Part shown: piece by piece, positions 34,236 to 47,339 of the stretch
Layout: each line of letters begins with the position of its first letter
Position numbering within the stretch: position 1 is the first letter of the stretch
From: Sipunculus nudus
Lineage: Eukaryota; Annelida; Sipuncula; Golfingiida; Sipunculidae
Assembly: GCA_026874595.1 (NCBI GenBank)
Contig: CM049307.1
Coordinates: 46,003,678 to 46,067,677 of the forward strand
DNA length: 64,000 nt
Direction: 5' to 3'
The notes under the pieces: model-generated
Databases searched by the model: none
What the model was told of the DNA's origin: nothing
What the model saw: the letters and a program-made list of their open reading frames with translations, nothing else
Program-made: the position numbers and the translations under genes

Positions 34236-34386
34236 CTGTAAATACAAAATAAAAGAGTATGATATTATATGATAAATATGTATTAAATGGCAAATATCAC
34301 AGACATACGCCAATGTACAGTAAATATGTTATGAAAACAAATATTAATCTGCACAAATCAGTCATACTCCAGTGTTCGGTAAGTAC
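34222..34386 (-). repeat. Degenerate triplication of the IS4-exon acceptor edge
   Basis: GTACTCCAGTGTGCTGTAAA (34222, real exon edge), CATACGCCAATGTACAGTAA (34304) and CATACTCCAGTGTTCGGTAA (34363) are similar and similarly oriented, about 82 and 59 bp apart. On the minus strand each reads T-rich, TTAC, NNACACTGGAGTA. The extra copies lack an exact AG at the same position. From 34387 to 34760 nothing else was recognised. Confidence 0.55.
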
Positions 34387-34760
34387 ACCAAATAAGTGTA
34401 TAAAATGAAATACCAGTAAATGATACAATCATGATAAGTTCATTTCCATTATTCAATATTATCTCAGCAGTGTCTGGTCCACCGGGGATGAGGTGGTAAA
34501 GGCGCCACCACACACTGCATTTGTGAACTAAAATTATTTAACTTATAAAATGGTAATTATTTGTATGACTTCAGTATTTGATGTAGGTCTACTGCATCAT
34601 ACTGTAAACATGTTCGATAAATTGTTTGGTATCATGCTTTCTCTCAGGTGTGAGGAATGACTAATGTATTAGTTTGTGCTTACTGGTTCACACAAGGACA
34701 TCGTCAATGAGTTAATCCATAGGACAAAAAATTAGCTGTAAAAACGTCAATACTAACATA

Positions 34761-34884
34761 TAACCCACACAAACTGGGAAAAAAGGATGCTATTCTGTAT
34801 CTCCTCTGTATAAAAACACTAAAATATAACCCACACAAACTGAGAAAAAAGTATGCTATTCTGTATCTCCTCTGTATAAATTCA
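34761..34884. repeat. 66-bp direct tandem duplication
   Basis: TAACCCACACAAACTGGGAA at 34761 recurs at 34827 with one change (GAGA). Both copies continue through GCTATTCTGTATCTCCTCTG. Two near-identical copies. Confidence 0.92.
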
Positions 34885-35171
34885 CTGGCTATGTATCACC
34901 ATATATCTTATGCTTATATTAGCAAAATATGTCCAATTCAGAGAACATATTTGGGCGTAAAAAAATTCAAAACCTAAAATGATAAATGATATACTGTTAC
35001 AAACTACAATAAGGGTACACTTTGTTAAGAAATGGAAAAAATATATAATATTTATTAACATGATACCCCGGATACTGATATATTTCCATATGTAATTCAA
35101 CTATCATATATCACAAAGTAATACACATTAGGTCATAAGAAGTCAGATCAATGCATCCATTTTTTACTAAA

Positions 35172-35175
<4 letters not shown>

Positions 35176-35211
<36 letters not shown>

Positions 35212-35234
35212 TATATATATATATATATATATAT
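35176..35234. repeat. (AT)n microsatellite
   Basis: Two AT runs separated by AAAA. The tyrosine-isoleucine peptides read from it are artefacts. Confidence 0.95.
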
Positions 35235-38200
35235 GCTGGGAATAAAAAGAAACAGCTGAAACCATAGGTAGTAACTCTAGGATATGCTGGCACCTTTGTA
35301 TTACAAACTTCTCAGATGGTCTTGTCAAAGTGCAGACCCAGAAGCCTGCAACCTAACTAATATGGAACCTTTATGGTCTCATCATTGTCTGTAATTTAAA
35401 GAATACACTATGTTCAGGACAACTGTCTGTTAACAGCATGACAGCAAATGATCACTGGGAAAAGCCAGAGCATTTAATTGGTGGTCTAACAAAAAATATG
35501 GATTTTTGGTAAAACCTTATACTAAATAAGGGATACAGGGAATTTCTCTTTTTCTAAGATTTTCACCAGTATTTTAATCATTTTGGCAACAACATTTTCA
35601 ATGAAAAATCAATTGTAACTTTTCTATGATAAAGAGTGCCTAATACTGCTTACTTATGAGAGAAAAACAATGTGCTAGAAAGCATTGTACATTTGGAAAG
35701 GGCATCTATGCTTGAGAGGATGGTAACTGATCAGCAAACTGCAGAAAAGGGCAAATATTTGTACTATTCGCACTTTTGGAACGAAAGAAATAGAAATGAG
35801 AGACAAATTATTATTACTATTATTATTATTCTTTATCAAGCAGAGATGTATATGCATGATCTAATGTGGAGAACAACCAAGGACTATTCAAGACATTGCT
35901 GGTGGTTTAAAGAAGCAACCAAGGTTGAAAGTAAATGGCTGCATCATATTCTGGTTGTTTATAAGGCAGCTTAAGGGTCTTGGTAAAGATATGTTTGGAT
36001 GTTTTGAAGTAAAAAATATTTGGGTTTAGAATAAAAAAGTGACACTATCCTTAAGAAGGAGAAGCACCTGTATCCATAAATGTATGAAAACCTTGGCAGT
36101 TGCTGAAGTTTATATGCTACAAAGTGTAAAACCTATCATTATACGGAGGAAAATAACTTGAAAGGCATATTAACTTAATCTTATATACAATCTTAGATGC
36201 ATTATATTTAAATGTAAACTGTGTCTGTTGGTTTCAAAGAGGTGTTAACAGTTAAGAAAATACTTCAATAGTTGAAGAAACAAAAAAAAATCACCTGGAT
36301 TCAAAGATATAAAGAAAAGCTCAAGTTCATATAAAGAGAGATCCTGTTTACTTAAGCAAAGCCATGCCTATGTGTGTTTTTTTTCAAATGTGAGCCACAG
36401 GGTTAACCGAAATCAGGGGCAGAGGGGCGTTTTTATCAGTTTCAGACAATAGCAGTAACAGTTTAGCCAGGTTTAGTAACTGGGCCATACAGCAGGTGTG
36501 TACAGTAATTACTACTGAAGAAAGGCCATGGACCTTTCCATCCCAACACTTGCTCAATTTCCATGCTGCTTCCCTCACACTGATCTACATCCCCATCATC
36601 CAGCAAACAAGAGGTCTGAATCTTCCCCCTTTGTCACTTCATTGTTTATTTAACCTCCCCCTCTGAAGTGGTCTTTGTTGAGGCTTCCTTGGCACCTGGG
36701 TAGCCAACCTAGAATTAAAAGCTTAATCCACCAGATCAAAGCGTCAGAGCATCATAAATCTCTTTTTCTAATTGCTATACTCTTTTCCCCCATACCTGTT
36801 GGTAGTTGTGATCCAACCAGGTGGTCTGTGCATTAGTTCTGGTTTCAAATTAATGAAAAAGTAACTCTGTGGCAGGTGAGTTAATAATTATTTATCTACA
36901 CACAGGAAGACCAGTGGTAAATGCATCTATGTCCAGGGGCTTGTATTTCCGGCATTTTTTCCATCAAGAAATGCCATGTCCCCTCTATCGTGTGCAAGGA
37001 CATAACTACAGGAATTTATGGAACCACAAAGTGGACTGGGTACATTAGGTGGCAAAGATGGAGAAAATAACTGGAGAATTCAGTACAAAAAGCTTCCAAA
37101 ACGCATCCAAGTGACATTTTTTTTTTCAAGAAAAGTTTTTATCTCATCAAGTTTTGAAGATTAAACCAGGAAATTACTTAATTTGGTACAAGTCCCCTGG
37201 TATCTATACATGTTCCTTGGTACCAATGTTCTTTAGATCTAAAAGTTAGTTTTGTTTGTTTTTATAGAACAGTAACACATATTTTAGTATAAAAATAACA
37301 AGATTTTGGCAAAATCAACACATTTAAGCCACACATGTTAAGGCTATTGATAGAGGAGCAGATAGAGAATAATTTCATGAAGACTTGAGCAATAACTGGC
37401 AAACGGTTGACTTCTGAAACTGAAAATGCATTTCTTATGAAAGTTCAAACTCAGATTTCTATGAATTTCAGGAGATATCATGGGAGTCTGTTCTTCCATG
37501 AATGACAGTGGACTAGAAAAGTACACACTGGAGAACTGGCACTTGTGAACATAAGTACTGGTGAACATATAGGTATACCTATCCAATTAATTAAAGGTTT
37601 TTTTACTTAGCTCATGACAGTTATGTGGATATATATTGCAACTGGAAATCAAGAGATAAATATATGATAGAAAATTTATTCATCAATTTATTTTCTGAAT
37701 TTTATAAATCCACAGCAGACAGATCTGAACGAGCTGCAAACTGCCCCAAAACAGCTCTATGGGCATGACCCATCAGAGAGTGGATAATGTTGCGTTAAGA
37801 CATGAGAAAACTCATTAATTTGCAAAGGATAGCCACCAAATTGCAAAGTGGAGCCAGCTGTTCTGAAGGTAAGAAAATGCAGTGATACACATATCTCTAT
37901 TCTGGCAAACTGTGTTCCAGACAAATTGAGCAAAATTGTTCAATGGAATAGCCATCATTTCCTATGGAAAGGTCCGTCTATTAGATCCATCCATGTGAAG
38001 AGACATCCATAATATTTGTCACACAGTTTGGCTACACGGGCCTTACTCCTGTCTTGTAGTGGTATAAAGCCGTGACATTTTCCCCATCACTGAAGTCTTA
38101 AGAAGCTCCCTGTCTAGGTCACGTGATCAAGACACACCGCCAGCATTTTAAACAGAGCAGTGAGACGAGCAAAGGTTAGCGGGGCTTCACAACAACACTG

Positions 38201-38910
38201 ATAATGCTGCTGCTAAGAACCCTCAGTTTCAGAGAACAGATAGGCCACAGCAGTATTAAGTACTGCTCTCTCAAACACAGGAGTTCTTTTATTACCTTGG
38301 CAACCCATACAGATGCTGTTCCCATGGCAACATTGATTTGACTCTACGATAAGAAAATGGTATACGGTCAACCTGAAGTAACACAACTGCATTAGTCAGT
38401 GTGCCTACCATTAAACACACTGCGCAATCCAACAACTAATTTGTGATAATTGTTGAATATACAATATATAGAAGCACTCTACATTTATAAGATTACCAAG
38501 GATGAGTTTTAGGGACTGAATTACATTTATCCCATAGAAATTAGCTTCACAATATTTGGTAATAAATAAGCTCATCTATTGTCCACTAGAATTCTGGAGT
38601 GCAGTGTGAAAGATGCTGATTTAAATGTCATCAGAGAGGCTAAGTTGTTTCCTTTTTCTTAAAGTTCAGACTGTGGGCTATGTAATTAAGGCTAGTTTTG
38701 CAGTTTGAAAATATATTTGTCTAAAAGAGGAATAAATAAGAATAAGAAAATGTCACGTGATTCTACAATTTATAAATCTTCCAGATGTTTAAAATATAAT
38801 TTTCCTATGGTTAAGAAAAATGTACTGGGTCACAGAGATGTCGCATTTTTAAATTATACATGTGTTCATATCAAAATCCTATAGATGTATATATAAGCAT
38901 CCACATCCTG
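35235..38910. other. Upstream sequence, nothing recognised
   Basis: I looked on the minus strand for Cav3 IS1-IS3 coding motifs and for splice-bounded frames and found none. No family repeat was recognised. Confidence 0.5.
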
Positions 38911-40027
38911 GTGTCCAGCAGAGTTGGGTCCAAAAGTAATTGTATTTAAAGTATTTGTAATTACAAATACTTTTTCAAGTAGCTGTTATTGTAACTGATT
39001 AGATTTTCTTATCCTTGAAGGTAACTGTAACTGTATTCGATTGACTTTGATAAGTAATTTTTTTAACAATTACGTTTCAATAACTTTTGGGTATATTTGT
39101 CTCATATGAGTAATTTCATCAAACTGTCAAATTTAATAAGCATACCTTGCTATTAACCAATTTCCCATGGTTGAACCTCATGTACTTCGGAGGCACATGT
39201 GCATTTAAAATAATACTTTTATTATTTCAGGCTACTAATTAATTTTGACTGAACTAAAAAAGTTTCCCATCAAAGCTATCCCAATGTAAAGACTGCAGAC
39301 TACCCTGAATTATCTAATATCACTTTTCAAGTTATTCCTTGGGTAGCCTGAACCTAATTTCAGGTTAACCCCACACAGTTTAGATTACCGTCTTGCTGAT
39401 TTGATTCAATGATAAATTTTAATGCTTTTAACCAATGATATATTATCAATAAACCCCATGAAAGACACAAGTTCTTAAAGGTTGAATTAGTCTAACAAAA
39501 GTTGTAACATATTGTTAACAATATTATAAAGTATTTTCTTGACTCGTACACATTTTGCCAAAGCACATGACAAATTACTGACAAAAAAAGGATATGCAAA
39601 TTTTATTTTAAATAAACATATAGAAACAGCTGTTTTGAAACATCAAGGTTTCTATCCATTAAGTGTTGACGGAAAGCCACATATATCCAAGTTTTTCTAC
39701 ATAATAATGTTTAACTCTATTTTTCTTCTTTTTTTTTACCATACCTTCATTGAAAAGGCCCGGTTTATATCTGTTTAGTGGTAACCCAAAGCCACATACA
39801 CACATTTGTGTCTTTATAATAATGTTTAGTTGATTTTTTTTTTTTTTTTACAACAAGCTTTATTGATATACCACAATCTGGATCTGTACTCTGGTGACTA
39901 TAAAATGTTTAATTTAATATGACATTACCATTTAACAATGACTCTTTGTACATATCCTACTGCAATTCATGTTATAACATAGATTGTGTAGGTTGTGCCT
40001 TTATTAAATTTGTTATGACAGTTAAAA

Positions 40028-42604
40028 AACAAGGGACCTATGGGTCACGGCGCTCAGCTGTTATATATGATTAAAAAATATGATTTAGGAATGAGGCATA
40101 TGCTGGTTTGGTGTGGTAATAAATATAAGCTTTATTATGAGTTGTTGGTGTTTAGCTTATGTATGATTATGATATTATCTTTGGAGACAGGGAAGAGGAT
40201 TGATTTCATTTATTTTATTAACAAATGGAGTACTATTGTCACACAGATTTTGACTTGGCCATATAACTTATAAGCAGAACATATGATATAAGAGTTTAAC
40301 TATTTATTAAAAAAAAATTACAAATATTGTCCCAAATATAATTTTTATTAAAAATACTTAGAGAATCTTATGATTTTTTAAAATGAAATATAACTGAAAT
40401 GATTATTAAAATAATATTAAAGAATATATTCATGAATGCATTCATGAATACATTTTGAAAGTATTTGCACTGGTATTCATATGCAAAGTTTTCCCACCAT
40501 TACTGGCATTTATTCAGTTTTCACCAAACAATTATGTTGAGAATCCAGAATATACAAAATTCACACATTTAAATTATGATCAAAAGTACCTGGTTTTATG
40601 GCTTTTATTTATATTAAAAAAAATGTAATATATTCATTTTGGACTAATTTCACATCAATGTACACACTAGACACAGTAGGAATCTAGATTAATAATATCA
40701 ACTGCATCTTTGTCTATCATTAATTTCCTTCATATGATCCCTAATGATTAGTAATGAATAATATGATTTACTTTTTTATCATTAAAATTGAACTGAAAAA
40801 TACCATAGGTGACTGCATGGTGTTATTTGGAGTACGTGACATTCTATCCATTGATACAAGATTCTTTTATCATCAGTAACTGCAAGTTGATTTCCTGTTA
40901 TTATAAACTTACAAATTCTTTTTTATTTTTCTTTAATTTGTTATTAAAAAACAATAAAAATTTATTAATTTATTGTTAATTGTTATGTTGTTGGTTAAAA
41001 CTACTAGATGAGTTTGGTTGGACACCTGGATCAACTGTGGCTGGCCATAAGCTGCCTACCTGCAACAGTGTATGGCTCGCCTCAAGCATGCATAATTTGC
41101 TGAAAGTTCAACAAGGTCAACATACAGGTCACTCAAGAGGGGCTGGAGAGAGTTAAGGTCTGACATGGTCTCATAAAAACATTAATAAAAGCTACAATTT
41201 TTGGCCAATTTCTTTCAGCTTTCTAAACTAAAAAGCTGAAATCCTTGTGTGCATGATATGAAAATTATATCAACCGTGCTCACAGGAAACAAATGTGCCA
41301 TGGTCAAAGTTGGGCAAAATTTAAGGTACTAATTTTATATTTATACTAATAACATATAAAATTTGAAAAATTCAGGACTAATTTGGGGTATTCAATTGAA
41401 TCTTGATTAAATAATGTTACATCCCTGGCAAAAAAACTCTAGCTTCAGCAATCCCCTTGTTAAGGGAGTAAATATATTTCTTGATTTTTTACATAGTGCA
41501 TTATGTTTGGGCCCATAACTTAAAACAATTACGCAATACTGACATCATTTCTGGCATATGCATAGAGAATGTATAGAAAAATATGTTTATTATATATATG
41601 ATTAAAGTCACATCAGTGGTTTTGATATTAGGCAGTCTTGAAGTGTAACAATGGGTTTTTAATGGAAAAATGAAGTTTTTCATAAATATCTCGAAGGTAT
41701 TAAGTCCTAGTGACCAAATTCTTGGCATGGTAGGGAATTTTGGAGACATCTAATTGTATGCCAAATTTTAGGAACTGAGAGCTGAAGCTGGGGAGCTGAG
41801 CTCTTGCAAACTGCATAACACTAGCTTGATGTAAACAATTTGTTACATGGTGCTTGAAAACTTGAATAAAATCTACAGTTTTTGATCAACTGGTTTCAAA
41901 TTTTTGGTGTTAACAGACAAAATGCTAACAAAAATATGCTGCGAAAATTAAATCCACAGTACTTACAGTAAAAAAACCTGCCATGGTCAAAGTTGGGCAA
42001 AATTTAAGGTACCAATTTTTTATTTTTTTTAATATTTTAAACAATTTAAAAGATTTTGATCTAATTTTGGGTATACAATTTAATTTTGATAAATTAAAGT
42101 TATATTACTGGAAAAAAAGTCCATAGCTTTAACAAGTTTTGTGTTAAGTGATCAAATATCTTTCCTGATTTTTTACAAAATGCATTATGTTTGGGCCCAT
42201 AACTTTTTAAATTATATAATACAGACATAATTCCTGGCATGTACATAGGAACTATATAGAAGAATATTTGTGGTAAATATGAGGGAAAACAGATGAGTGG
42301 TTTTGATATTAGACAGTCCTGAAGTGTGAAAATAGGATTTTAATAAAAAATTGAGGTTTTTCCTTAATTTCTCAAAGGAACGAAGTTGCAAAGACCCAGT
42401 TTTCGGCTTGGTAGGAGATCTTGGGGACATCTAACATTATGCTGAATTTTGGATTCCTAGGTCTTACGGTTTCAAAACGTGCCACATCTACGGACGGACG
42501 GACAGACGGACGGATGGACGGACGGACGGACGGACAGACGGACGGACGACGGACAATGAACCACGACTATAGCTCAGATGACTTATAGTCAGCTGAGCTA
42601 AAAA
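40028..42604 (+). mobile_element. (CGGA)n family copy nested in the hAT-like element
   Basis: The head AACAAGGGACCTATGGGTCA is at 40028 and the end AGCTGAGCTAAAA at 42604. The 3' part occurs twice in diverged form: TTTGGGCCCATAAC near 41507 and 42190, CATGGTCAAAGTTGGGCAAA near 41299 and 41982. The (CGGA)n tract is at 42491-42552. The last 410 bp closely match 1874-2282. Confidence 0.65.
42491..42552. repeat. (CGGA)n microsatellite in nested copy
   Basis: About 15 CGGA units with a few CAGA and TGGA variants, in the same position within the element as 2175-2230. Confidence 0.9.
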
Positions 42605-42820
42605 TGTTCTAAACCAGTTGGTTCTTCTTGCATTAGGTAAATGGTCCCAAACCACAGAAGTATGTGCAAAAGTAAAAGCGACTACTTTATGAAGTAATTG
42701 TAGTTGTAATCGATTACTTTTGAAAGTAATTGTAATTATAATGGATTACTTTAAAAATATTTGGACCAAAGTCTGTTGTCCAGACATGAAAGATAACATA
42801 TCACCTGGATCTATTAATCT

Positions 42821-43054
42821 ATGTCTTCATTTGTACGTTACACAACAATGATGAACTATCAAAAGATCAACAAAGTTACTGGTTTAATCTTGCTATTGCT
42901 CTATTGTTTTGTACCTTTATGGATAAAATCCATAATTCCTCCTGTAACTATGAACGTTTCGCAGTACTTTTACACTTTAAAGGAAAATGATGTGTTTTCA
43001 GTCATGATCTCCGAATCAGGAGATAAAATACTTTCTCTCAGGAGAAATTCATAA
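42821..43054 (+). other. Unassigned open frame with one membrane segment
   Basis: An open frame of 77 codons starts just outside the hAT-like element. It reads MSSFVRYTTMMNYQKINKV, a hydrophobic stretch GLILLLLYCFVPLWI, then NVSQYFYTLKENDVFSVMI and a short polar tail. It would be a small type II or single-pass protein if real. I do not recognise it. No splice or promoter evidence was established, and AT-rich DNA can give such frames by chance. Confidence 0.12.
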
Positions 43055-46000
43055 TGCATCTCTTAGTTTGCTGGATAATATATATATATTATTTCATTGC
43101 TAATTATTTTATTATATGACATTTGAAATATCTGAAAGGTATATGTATACAAAGAAGATGTTTTCCACCTAATGTGTCGTTTTAAAGTGGACAGAAATTC
43201 AGACACAAAATCAGACACTTGATACTTCCTGAAGCAGGGCCTGATTTGAATGAGGATATTTCAGAGAAAAATCTTTACCTGAAAACCATTGATGCCCCAG
43301 CATGATCTGATTTTTATTGATTTTGCTTAGAATTTATACTGGTAGAACTGTTGTCAGTACTAGACTTCAATTGTGAGGTTTGCTTAAACCTAGATGCTTT
43401 AACCTTCACCTTTTTTATTCTCATTTAACTACTATCAGTAACAGCTTGATTACATTCAAAGGGTCTGCTCAAACAAAGATGCTCTTGCTGTAGCTGACAT
43501 TAACTGAGCTGAAACCCATGTTTGTAGCTTGTGCAGCCTTTCTTTCTGCTTCTATTCCCATCCAGTCTGTCTCATCAATAAATCACTACTCATCCTGTGT
43601 CCTTGTGGTCTGTTTTTATGCTAATCATCAAGTATATTGTTATTCAATGCCAATTTACTCTAATTCAAAAGATAAAGTCAGATGTATTGATTTAAGGACA
43701 TTAAATCTACCAATACTGCAGCCACACACTGTCTTTATTTTGCTATAACTACAGGCAACTGCGCCTCGGAAAGGAAGCAATCTTACAAGAAAAGCAGAGA
43801 TGTTGTCCCAGGGAGCGCCATACTGAGACATGAACCAATACATTACCAAAACACTGATTGGGTACACAATATAAATCAGCTATCCTGTCAGAAAATTGCA
43901 TGTACTTCAGCTGGAGGAAAAGAACCCTCAATATTTTTGCTGAAATCAAATCAAGCCAAAAATTTAAGCTCCAGAGTCTGAGGTTCATCTTTGGCAGATG
44001 ATTTTGTCTTTGACTGATGAGGTACAAACTTGAGTAGACCTGTTCATCTGCAAAATTATGCTGAACCAAGTTAAGATACTTAATTTTAACATAGCACATC
44101 AAATTTACATGTTCAAGTTCATTTAAAGTACATTCTTGAGACTTATATACATATCCCTATAAGATTCCTACATGTACATAATTCAAATGGTAATAATATG
44201 TAAAATTTCTGTACATAATGATAAATTTTAACAAATTTTAAGTTTTAATATATGAATGTAACATGGTACATCAGAATAGAAGTATACATAAAGGTTAAAT
44301 AAAATATAGTTTCAGTGGGAATTTCTTTCTTAATAAAATATGTACAAATATTTCTACATTTATTTTGTGGTGTGCTGCTGGTGGCAAGAAATTCATACAT
44401 CGGTAGGTTAACCTTGAAGACCTGGTCAGTGATGTTTACATTTACAAACAAAAATGGGACGCAGGGGCATTATGATTTTTGAAGATCTTTGACAGGTTAC
44501 ATTTATTACTATAGTTTGGTGTATAGAGGATATATTGATGTAAGGTAGTCCAATTTAATCACCAAGCCACGACGCATGCGTTCCAGTCTTTGCCGAAGGC
44601 AGATCGGCTATTTTTGGTGGTAACCTCTAGGCAATTAAAAAAAAAACACACGCAAAATCACTCAAAATGATGTGTACATTAAAAACTGTTTATTCTCATA
44701 TCAGTGAGGCCTTAAATGGCTGTAAAAGGGTGGAGTGGTTACTCATTTAACTGAAGAAAGTTCAACATAGATTTCATTTACTGGTAGTATGTAGGCCTTT
44801 CACGTGACACAACTCATTTGTGTAATTAGGCTTCAGCATTTTAGACAGAGCATTAACATTAGTTATTTTTACCTGGCTTTTTCACTGGTCTAACTCTGAT
44901 AAGCAAGATGCTTACTAGCTCATGACATGAGCATTCTACTTTTACAGGAAAGGTTTTTAGCTAACACTGAACCCCATAGCTTTGACACATAAGATGGCTT
45001 CTAGCTAAAGTTATTGTCAATCTACTTTCATAACATGGGTTCCTAGTGATAAAGCAACTGGTCAAGATTGGACCCAGGTATCCAGGACTAAGTTAGCATT
45101 ACTGTTCCCTTTTTGTCTTTTTTTGTACCAATATCATAATTCCTAATTCAAGTAATCCAGAATATCTAACAAATTAACCTTCCATAAAACAAAGGTATCT
45201 TCCATGTCCAATTTTGAACAAGAGCCTTCATACAAAATGAGCCAAACCTTGGACATTTTAATACTGAGATCACAGATGACAAATTTGCCACTTTTTTTTT
45301 TATTTTGATAACATAAATTTCACAAAATGGCATCTGACAGGTCATGAGCAAAATCTGAGTGGGATGAGAAGTAATTCATTAATTAATTAATATATTAATA
45401 CAATAATATTGCATTATAACTTAGAGAAGATATACTGCAAATCCTGAAAAATGAATTTTGGAAACTGCAGTGATTTTCTCAATACCAGACAGCAGGACTC
45501 TGGAATTAGGTCAGTAGCAAAAAGCATGCAGAGGTTACAAGTGTGTGATGCAAATTAACAGCTGCTCACAAGCACTGGATCATCTTAAAGGTTCCTGTCT
45601 TGTTCATAGGACCTTGAGTCTTGGTTTGCCAGGAATCCATTGGACAGGGTATAAATAATTAAATGGTGTGATTAAAGCAACAGACTGTAGTCAAAGCACA
45701 TGTTTACTTATTTAAAACCCTGACAGCAAGCAAAGGGAAAACTTGTCTGTCTGCAGCTTGCATGAGCTGGAATGAAAAATGTTCTTGTCAAGTTTGTACC
45801 ATCCACAAAAATTGACAACTGAATCAAATGAAAACAAAGAAACCTATTTGCGTTCCTTCCTTTATATTTTTTAATGTGTATGCCATTTATCATATCAAAT
45901 GTTTTTTAAAATAACTTTTAACTTGCATACTTCATACATACATCAATTATTTTTATTTTCTTTTACCAAATATTTAGCTAAACATTGGTAATCATACCTA

Positions 46001-47330
46001 ATATTCCAGTTACTTTATTTGGACAAACAGACAAATGTACCAGTCTACCCAGCTCTTCTTCTAACAGCAGCTCCTGAATGAGATTTTCTCTTTCACCCAA
46101 TGGACCAGTGACCTTGATTTCCTAGCAGTATATAGGTCTTAACCTCTATACTTACAGGTTTAACTCAAACAATATTACACGATATGTCATGAAAAAGCTT
46201 ATGCAGCTTTTTAATGTTACAAGATATGTCATTAACAAGAATATGCAGCTTTTTCAATGTTCTGTATCATATTTGACTGATAAATATGTTATATCAGTCT
46301 CCAGTATAGCATATGCATTAACCAACCCCTCACGCGGCATAAGATTATTTATGAAGATTTCAGTTTAAATATTATGATGATTATAAACCTCGATGTACCA
46401 CCTACACCTGTTTTAATGGTTCACTGTACTATGGCTCATGAGCCAGTAACCTTAATTCGACAGGTGCTTATAGGTCTTGACCAAATTTGTACAGACACTG
46501 TACATCTCTACTTGATGCAGTTAAGTAATATTAAAATATGGATAAAAGTTAGCTGCAGCTGCTTTAATGGGCATCTGTACCTTGGTTCACGGCTTTCACA
46601 ATTTAAGGGACAGAAGTACCATCAATGCCAAACCTGGGTGCTGGTTGTCTAGTGATTTAAGTCGACACGCCTGTGTTAACAATTTGGCCATACCATTTGT
46701 ATAGGTTTATATTGATTTCTATGGCAGAGAATGTTGAACTTAGGGCCAGGAGAGAGTGTGTCTTCAACAGATAGCACCAAGTAGGTTTCATGTTGGGTAT
46801 AAAAGAAAAGTTCTCATGGTCATGTTCTTATTTGTTTAGAAAAAAGGAAGATAAATGATTCCATACAAATATAGTGCCTAATACATAGAGAATCTAATCG
46901 CTATAATGCATGGCTCTAGAAAAAATTAAAAATACCCTAAAATTAAGTGGGAGGTCTATAGTTTGTTGCCCTGTGTATGTGTTTGTGTGTTAAGTGTGTG
47001 TATGGGGGGTTAGATTTTCCTGAATCAATATTACTTGGTAATATGCACATGTATCCTTTTGATCTTTTTTTTTTAAAATTCATTCATAACTACATATAAA
47101 TTATTATTTTTTTTCAATTTCACTGAGAGGTAAAACGTGTTTTTACTGATTCTGCTTTCACATATAACTTTTTTTATAAATCTAATCTATGTCCTTTTAT
47201 TAACAATGGGACCATTTACTTCATCAATGTGACCTCTGAAACCCTTTCCTGGTAGGACTGGATATATTCTGTACAACCCCAACTGCAGGTCTTTTCCCAT
47301 CTTACAGAAGGTTAACAAAAGGTCAACTTT
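43055..47330. other. Upstream sequence, nothing recognised
   Basis: No coding exon or family repeat was recognised. A short imperfect duplication (GATATGTCAT..TATGCAGCTTTTT) is at about 46178-46260. Confidence 0.5.
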
Positions 47331-47339
47331 GTTCTTCTA

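Larger units (their letters stand above)
38919..42775. mobile_element. hAT-like transposon, non-autonomous, 3.86 kb
   Basis: The left end CAGAGTTGGGTCCAAAAGTA and the reverse complement of the right end CAGACTTTGGTCCAAATATT match at 13 of the first 16 bases. The flanks are GTGTCCAG (38911-38918) and TTGTCCAG (42776-42783), an 8-bp target duplication with one mismatch, as hAT elements make. Subterminal regions are rich in AAGTAATTGTAATTAC motifs, including a 26-bp perfect palindrome at 38948-38973. I found no transposase. A copy of the (CGGA)n family lies inside. Confidence 0.72.
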
